Source: Alphaproteobacteria bacterium UBA2966 (lineage in GTDB: Bacteria; Pseudomonadota; Alphaproteobacteria; UBA2966). From it: a stretch of 26,357 nucleotides of DNA. The stretch is from the NCBI GenBank assembly GCA_002348365.1, contig DEBC01000121.1, forward strand, positions 28,426-54,782. Direction: 5' to 3'. Below the pieces are notes generated by a model. The model did not search any database and was not told where the DNA came from. It saw only the letters and a list, made by a program, of their open reading frames with translations. Position 1 is the stretch's first letter, and each line of letters starts with the position of its first letter. A program made the position numbers and the translations under genes. This document shows, piece after piece, positions 22,320-26,357 of the stretch.

Positions 22320-22353
22320 TTATCGAAACGGAGCTTGCCCCCGTTGCCTGCGA

Positions 22354-23478
22354 CTACACGCGGATGCGGTCACCCTTGGGGTCGAAGAACGGTGTCTCAA
22401 CGACCGTGGCCTTCAATGATTCAGGTTCGGTCTTGATAACCAGCTCTGTTCCCACTTCGGCGTGCTCGGTCGGGACATAGCCAATACCGATCGTCTTATC
22501 GAGAGTCGGACTGAAACCGGCGAACGTCGCCTTGCCGCATTCCTGACCATTGATCTCGATCGGCGTACCCGGTGTGGCTGCGGCGGAGCCGTCTGTAATC
22601 TCGAATCCGACCAACTTGCGTCTCACACCCTGTTGCTTAATGCGCAGGAGCGCATCGCGTCCGATGAAATCCCCTTTGTCGAGCTTGACCGACTTGTCCA
22701 GTCCGGCCTCGAAGGGATTGGTGTTCTCGTCAATATCGCGCGTGTATATGTGGTAGACCTTCTCGAGCCTGAATGTCCCCACTGTTTTGCTGCCGCAGAG
22801 CTGCAACCCGTCGTCCTTGCCGGCCTCTAGAATGGCGTCGTACATCGTGTAGGCGTAGCCCGGGTCGTAGATGATTTCGTAGCCGAGCTCTCCGGTGACT
22901 CCCAGACGCGCCACGATACAGTCGATGCCTGCAATCTGTGTCTCGACGAAGCGGAAATAGGGCAGAGCTTCATTCGAAATATCGGCGTCGGTGATTTTTT
23001 GCAGGATGTCCCGTGACTTCGGCCCCTGAATCTCGATGATCGTGGTCCCGTTCGTCAGATCCTCAATCTCGACGTCCATGTCGCTGACGTGGCTCCTCAC
23101 CCAGCCCGGCGTCTTCGCCACGTTGAATGCCGCCGCGGTCAGGAGGTAGTGATCTGGCGCGAGGCACAGGACGACGAGATCGTCGACAATGCCGCCGTCC
23201 TCGTTGAGCAGACTTGAATAAAAGCAGCGACCGGGCTCCGCCTTGATGTCGTTGGCGCAGACCTTTTGCACGGCGTCCTGCGCGTCCGGCCCCTTGAGGT
23301 GGATTTCCCCCATCTGGTGGCCGTCAAACAGGACGGCGGCCGAACGGCAGGCCTTCACTTCATCTTCCATCGAGGTGAATGTCTCCGGCATTTCCCAGCC
23401 GGCGAAATCGAAAAAGCCCTTTGCGCCGTGGGCAACGTGCTGGCCGTAGTGCGGCGAGCGCTTCAGAATCTTGGTCAT
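22354..23478 (-). CDS. GcvT-family (folate-binding aminomethyltransferase/demethylase-like) protein
   Basis: A 374-residue GcvT-like protein. It begins with HVAHGAKGFFDFAGWEMPE and continues through LFDGHQMGEIHLKGPDA, NEDGGIVDDLVVLCL, IEIQGPKSRDIL, VTGELGYEIIY and a C-terminal barrel with VGFEI and IGIGYVP. The frame is open upstream to 23730, but ATG 23478 has GAGGA 8 bases before it and gives the expected N-terminus. GcvT proteins move a one-carbon group to tetrahydrofolate; relatives remove methyl groups from glycine derivatives, DMSP or aryl methyl ethers. No other glycine cleavage genes are nearby, so a dedicated demethylase is more likely than GcvT itself (inference). It lies 25 bases after the nitroreductase-like gene. 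Confidence 0.85.
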   Translation of the reverse strand: MTKILKRSPHYGQHVAHGAKGFFDFAGWEMPETFTSMEDEVKACRSAAVLFDGHQMGEIHLKGPDAQDAVQKVCANDIKAEPGRCFYSSLLNEDGGIVDDLVVLCLAPDHYLLTAAAFNVAKTPGWVRSHVSDMDVEIEDLTNGTTIIEIQGPKSRDILQKITDADISNEALPYFRFVETQIAGIDCIVARLGVTGELGYEIIYDPGYAYTMYDAILEAGKDDGLQLCGSKTVGTFRLEKVYHIYTRDIDENTNPFEAGLDKSVKLDKGDFIGRDALLRIKQQGVRRKLVGFEITDGSAAATPGTPIEINGQECGKATFAGFSPTLDKTIGIGYVPTEHAEVGTELVIKTEPESLKATVVETPFFDPKGDRIRV

Positions 23479-23503
23479 CTTTTGGTCCTCAGCTTCGGAT
23501 TTT

Positions 23504-24838
23504 CTATTCGTCACGGCGCGGGATGTTCGATCCCTTGTGCCACTTCTCGAAATGGTTCTTGTGGGTGTGGATGTACGCACCCTCCTTGAAGTACTGGTCG
23601 TAGAATTCCGTATCCAGGTGATGCGCTTGGATGAAGTAAAGCAGGTGCATGGTGTCGTTGTGCGCCGGGAACTTGCCGTACTCCTCGTATATGTAGCGGC
23701 AAATATCCTTGGCGCACTCGATTCCCTCATCGGAGATACCGGGAACAGCTTTCTCGAACTCTTCGTTGGTCACGGTATGAGGTAGAGTCATGCCGCGCCG
23801 CTCCCATTCATCGAGTTTCTCGCCCATGCCTGCGATCGCCGCCTCAACGGCTGCGTCCATGTCCTTGTAGTAGGGCGGGCAGAAGCCCTCGAAATAGCCG
23901 TCGAGTCCGACGGGGTTGGGGAACGGATCGTCCTTCGGCGTGACGAAGCGGAAGCCCAGACCCTTGCAGATCGGCGTCCCGCCCATGACGACGAGTGGCG
24001 TGAATCCACCGTGCAGCCAGCCGCCAATACCCGTGGCAGCCATGGCGAGCTGCATCAATTGTCCCATCATCGCGCCCTCGGCGCAGAGCCAACTCACGAT
24101 GATCTTCTCGAGACGACCGAGCGGCAGCACCTTGTTGCGATCCAGCAGGCCGTTGTCGGCCCACTTCTCACATCCGGCAGGCTGCATACCCCGGCGCTCG
24201 TCGCAGATGTAGTAGCCGCCACCTTTAACGTAGCGGGCGCCGCCCTTGGTGTCGCACATGTTGATTATCAGCCGGATGAGATCCTGACTGATGTCGGTCA
24301 CGGGCATGAACAAGGTCGTGCCCGGACGATTGGTCACCCAGGTGTTGTGGGCGAAGAGTCCGGGTTCGGCCTGGGGCAGGTCGAAACGGCCATCGGAAAG
24401 TTTGACGGTATGCTCGTCATAGAAGCTCCAGACCTTGTCGCGGTCCTCGACCGTCTCATACTCCTTCATCTTGCTCATCTTCGCCTTGTCGGCCTGATAG
24501 AGGAAAAGACCGTCATCATTGGTGAAGAACAGCAGGGTGCGGTGTGCTCCGACCGCGCTCGGGTGGGTGCGGCCGACGGATTTGACCATGCCGCCTTGCG
24601 TATCGCCCTCGCAAAGAATTGCGCCGGTCGTACCGCACGCCGCGGCGATGAGGACGGCGGTTTCTTCTTCCGAGAGGGGGTAGGGCTCGTAGGGAGATTT
24701 ATGGACAAACGGTCCGTGCGTCAGCTCCATGCCAAACCCAAATCGGCGCGACCGACGGCTCGTCAGGGCTTCGAATAACGGGAAATCCCAAACCTCCTGA
24801 AACTCTGGCCGGACGCTGAATTTCGGATCTTCAGTCAT
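23504..24838 (-). CDS. Long nitroreductase-like flavoprotein
   Basis: A 444-residue protein, about twice the length of ordinary nitroreductases. The first part has FEALTSRRSRRFGFGMEL (about 19-36) and LSEEETAVLIAAACGTTGA, the usual FMN-binding start and first helices. A large middle region has SVGRTHPSAVGAHRTLLFF, VLPLGRLEKIIVSWLCAEGAMMGQLM and AATGIGGWLHGGF, matching the later nitroreductase helices near the flavin. The last 120 residues or so (from about PPYYKDMDAAVE to NHFEKWHKGSN) look helical and are not part of the standard fold. The substrate is unknown. Start ATG 24838 has GGAGGAAAG upstream and overlaps the 3' end of the 81-aa gene by 8 bases. Confidence 0.75.
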   Translation of the reverse strand: MTEDPKFSVRPEFQEVWDFPLFEALTSRRSRRFGFGMELTHGPFVHKSPYEPYPLSEEETAVLIAAACGTTGAILCEGDTQGGMVKSVGRTHPSAVGAHRTLLFFTNDDGLFLYQADKAKMSKMKEYETVEDRDKVWSFYDEHTVKLSDGRFDLPQAEPGLFAHNTWVTNRPGTTLFMPVTDISQDLIRLIINMCDTKGGARYVKGGGYYICDERRGMQPAGCEKWADNGLLDRNKVLPLGRLEKIIVSWLCAEGAMMGQLMQLAMAATGIGGWLHGGFTPLVVMGGTPICKGLGFRFVTPKDDPFPNPVGLDGYFEGFCPPYYKDMDAAVEAAIAGMGEKLDEWERRGMTLPHTVTNEEFEKAVPGISDEGIECAKDICRYIYEEYGKFPAHNDTMHLLYFIQAHHLDTEFYDQYFKEGAYIHTHKNHFEKWHKGSNIPRRDE

Positions 24839-25076
24839 TACTTTCCTCCGCTTGGGGTTTGGGCTCGGCAGTTGCGCGATGGAACGGCAGCGTGATCAGG
24901 CCGACGAGTACACTTGGCTTGAACAATTTTCCAAGAACGGTGAGGAGTTCGGCACCTGTGATGTAGGTTCTTGCGTCCCACACGCCCATGCGTCCAACCA
25001 TGACGAGGTGGCGGCCTTCCATCTCAAACCCTTCAATCGAGATGTCGAACTCACCGGCCATCGATTTGATGATCAC
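24831..25076 (-). CDS. Unknown 81-residue protein, first gene of operon D
   Basis: An 81-residue protein from GTG 25076, with AGGGAGG about 9 bases upstream. It reads GEFDISIEGFEMEGRHLVMVG, then ARTYITGAELLTVLGKLFKP, then SVLVGLITLPF, and ends in an acidic tail. The first part looks like beta strands; the last hydrophobic stretch could be a membrane segment or buried helix. I recognise no family. Its stop overlaps the start of the nitroreductase-like gene by 8 bases, so translation is coupled and the two proteins probably act together. ATG 25061 is an alternative start. Confidence 0.7.
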   Translation of the reverse strand: MIIKSMAGEFDISIEGFEMEGRHLVMVGRMGVWDARTYITGAELLTVLGKLFKPSVLVGLITLPFHRATAEPKPQAEESND

Positions 25077-25140
25077 GCCCTCGATCCTCCCTGTACAATT
25101 GCGGGTCTAGGTCGCCCGCTTAGCCATGTCAGTCTCAAAT

Positions 25141-25162
25141 ACGCCGCCGAAACCGGCGGCGT
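25141..25162. other. 9-bp perfect hairpin between operon D and the LLM gene
   Basis: ACGCCGCCG (25141-25149) pairs with CGGCGGCGT (25154-25162) around AAAC. No T-run follows in either direction. It lies in the 189-base divergent spacer, where it could be an operator or leader hairpin; the rest of the spacer shows no clear promoter. Confidence 0.35.
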
Positions 25163-25265
25163 GGCGTGAGTTTAGGGGTAAGAGTTGCCTTAAGCCAAGC
25201 CGTCACTGCTGGCCGAGGCCGAAGTCACCCGATAGGATGCCCCCGCGCAGGAAAGGGGCAGTCGC

Positions 25266-26357
25266 TTGGACTACGGAACATTCATGATGCCGCTCCACGA
25301 TTTGGAGCGGAACTACACGCAGACTCTCAAAGAGGACCGGGAAGCTGTCATCCTGGCCGACAAGCTCGGATTCAAGGAAGCCTATATCGGCGAGCACATT
25401 ACCGACCGTACGGAGCCGATCACATCGTGCACCATGTTTCTCGCAACCCTTATGGATGCCACCGAGCACATCAAGTTGGGCTCAGGTACGGTCAACCTGC
25501 CAAATAATCATCCCGCCCAGGTCGCGGCGCAGGTAGCGATGCTCGACCACCTGCTGGAAGGGCGTTTCATGTTTGGAATCGGGCCGGGTGGGCTGCTTTC
25601 CGACATGGAAGTGTTCGAGAACCTGGATCGAGACCGGGGCGCCATGTTTATCGAGGCGATCGAGCATATCCTGGCTATCTGGTCGGGGGAGCCACCGTAT
25701 AATCTGACCGGCGAATTCTGGAACATCACGACGGAACGAACCCTGGTGCCTGAAGTGGGGCAGGGCATTTTCGTCAAACCCTACCAACAGCCCCATCCAC
25801 CAATCGTCGTCACCACCATCGCGCCGCATTCGAAGGGATTGGTGAAGACGGCAGAACGCGGATGGCTGCCGCTTTCATCGAGTTTTGTTCAGCCCGAGGT
25901 CGTCGCCACACATTGGCCGATGCACGCCCAGGGCTGTGAGAACGTGGGGGCCGTACCCGACGTTTCCGATTGGCGGATCGGCAAGAGCATTTTCGTCGCC
26001 GACGATGAGGCAACGGCGCAGCGTTATGGGAAAGGCCTGGAGGGTCCCTACGCGTACTACTTCAAAACCATCATGGGCAAACTGGTCAGCGCGGGGCGAA
26101 TCGGAACCTTCAAAGCCGACCAGTCCATGCCCGATGAGGACGTGACGCTCGACTGGGTCGTCGACTCTCTGGTCATAGCGGGGACGGTCAGCAGCGTCGT
26201 CGACCAAATACTCAAGTTTCGGGAAACGACGGGCGATTTCGGCATGCTGGTCTATTGCGGTCACGACTGGCTGGATGCCGATCTCAGCAAGCGTTCAATG
26301 CAATTGTTCGCTGAAGAGGTGATGCCGCGGGTCAATGCCGCAATCGGAGAATCCGCC
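25266..26357 (+). CDS. LLM-class (luciferase-like) flavin-dependent oxidoreductase, 3' end outside window
   Basis: The frame is open from an in-frame TAG at 25233 to the window edge, 364 codons so far. No ATG or GTG occurs before the conserved start, and TTG 25266 is preceded by AAGGGG at a suitable distance, so I start there. The protein begins LDYGTFMMPLHDLERNYTQ (TTG read as Met), then EDREAVILADKLGFKEAYIGEH, IKLGSGTVNLPNNHPAQVA, MLDHLLEGRFMFGIGPGG, FVKPYQQPHPPIVV and AERGWLPLSS, the standard order for bacterial luciferase-like monooxygenases (limonene monooxygenase-like subgroup). Such enzymes use reduced FMN (or F420 in some groups) to oxygenate or desulfonate substrates. It diverges from operon D. 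The C-terminus seen (EEVMPRVNAA) is close to the usual end. Confidence 0.88.
   Translation, partial: MDYGTFMMPLHDLERNYTQTLKEDREAVILADKLGFKEAYIGEHITDRTEPITSCTMFLATLMDATEHIKLGSGTVNLPNNHPAQVAAQVAMLDHLLEGRFMFGIGPGGLLSDMEVFENLDRDRGAMFIEAIEHILAIWSGEPPYNLTGEFWNITTERTLVPEVGQGIFVKPYQQPHPPIVVTTIAPHSKGLVKTAERGWLPLSSSFVQPEVVATHWPMHAQGCENVGAVPDVSDWRIGKSIFVADDEATAQRYGKGLEGPYAYYFKTIMGKLVSAGRIGTFKADQSMPDEDVTLDWVVDSLVIAGTVSSVVDQILKFRETTGDFGMLVYCGHDWLDADLSKRSMQLFAEEVMPRVNAAIGESA

Noticed and set aside
22354..23478. Glycine cleavage system T protein as a confident call
   Set aside because: No gcvH, gcvP or lpd gene is nearby and the context is a flavoprotein/transporter operon, so only family membership is claimed.
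23479..23730. N-terminal extension of the GcvT-family protein
   Set aside because: The extra 84 residues are arginine- and threonine-rich shadow sequence opposite no family homology, and they overlap the 3' end of the nitroreductase-like gene; ATG 23478 has a good ribosome binding site.
24011..24778. 255-codon plus-strand open frame opposite the nitroreductase-like gene
   Set aside because: The opposite strand has the better start, coupling and flavoprotein motifs.

Overview
The window is GC-rich, gene-dense, non-mobile chromosomal DNA that reads as an alphaproteobacterium (inference from codon use, typical gene families, and a short dispersed-looking palindrome near the left edge). It is dominated by catabolic enzymes arranged in short, alternately oriented operons. 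I see no tRNA, rRNA, CRISPR array, insertion sequence or phage gene, and no gene-free stretch longer than about 300 bases.

Layout. The left edge holds the 3' end of a GIY-YIG nuclease-like gene. A minus-strand set follows: an MFS transporter, a cupin, and a periplasmic amidohydrolase broken by a one-base frameshift. Plus-strand operon A (3095-8509) encodes a PRISE-type enone reductase, a biotin carrier protein (BCCP), a PycB/5S-like carboxyltransferase (CT1), an SDR and a second, divergent carboxyltransferase (CT2). A SnoaL-like gene (minus) and a DUF35 plus two tandem SCP2-thiolase-like genes (plus, operon B) diverge around a spacer with repeated TTGGCGC half-sites. Next on the minus strand are a decayed FecR/OmpA/HD-like cluster, a Rieske oxygenase, and operon C (19211-14932): CT3, an ADP-forming acyl-CoA synthetase, a 57-aa stand-alone BCCP N-domain-like protein and a second BCCP. 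A PhyH-type dioxygenase (minus) and a 3-hydroxybutyrate dehydrogenase-like SDR (plus) diverge. Operon D (25076-21091, minus) encodes an unknown 81-aa protein, a long nitroreductase-like protein, a GcvT-family protein, a TSUP transporter and a 31-aa membrane peptide. A flavin-dependent LLM oxidoreductase starts on the plus strand and runs off the right edge.

How the genes may work together (inference). The most unusual feature is biotin chemistry: three separate carboxyltransferase subunits and two carrier proteins, but no biotin carboxylase, no 12S/AccD-type subunit and no membrane decarboxylase subunit in the window. CT1 and CT2 with one BCCP could form a transcarboxylase-like system moving a carboxyl group between a 2-oxo acid and another substrate; CT2 lacks the arginine expected for 2-oxo-acid binding. 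The acyl-CoA synthetase, DUF35/thiolase-like pair (possibly a retro-aldolase), Rieske and PhyH oxygenases, PRISE, SDRs and LLM enzyme fit the breakdown of a hydrophobic, probably branched, cyclic or methylated compound. The substrate cannot be named from sequence alone.
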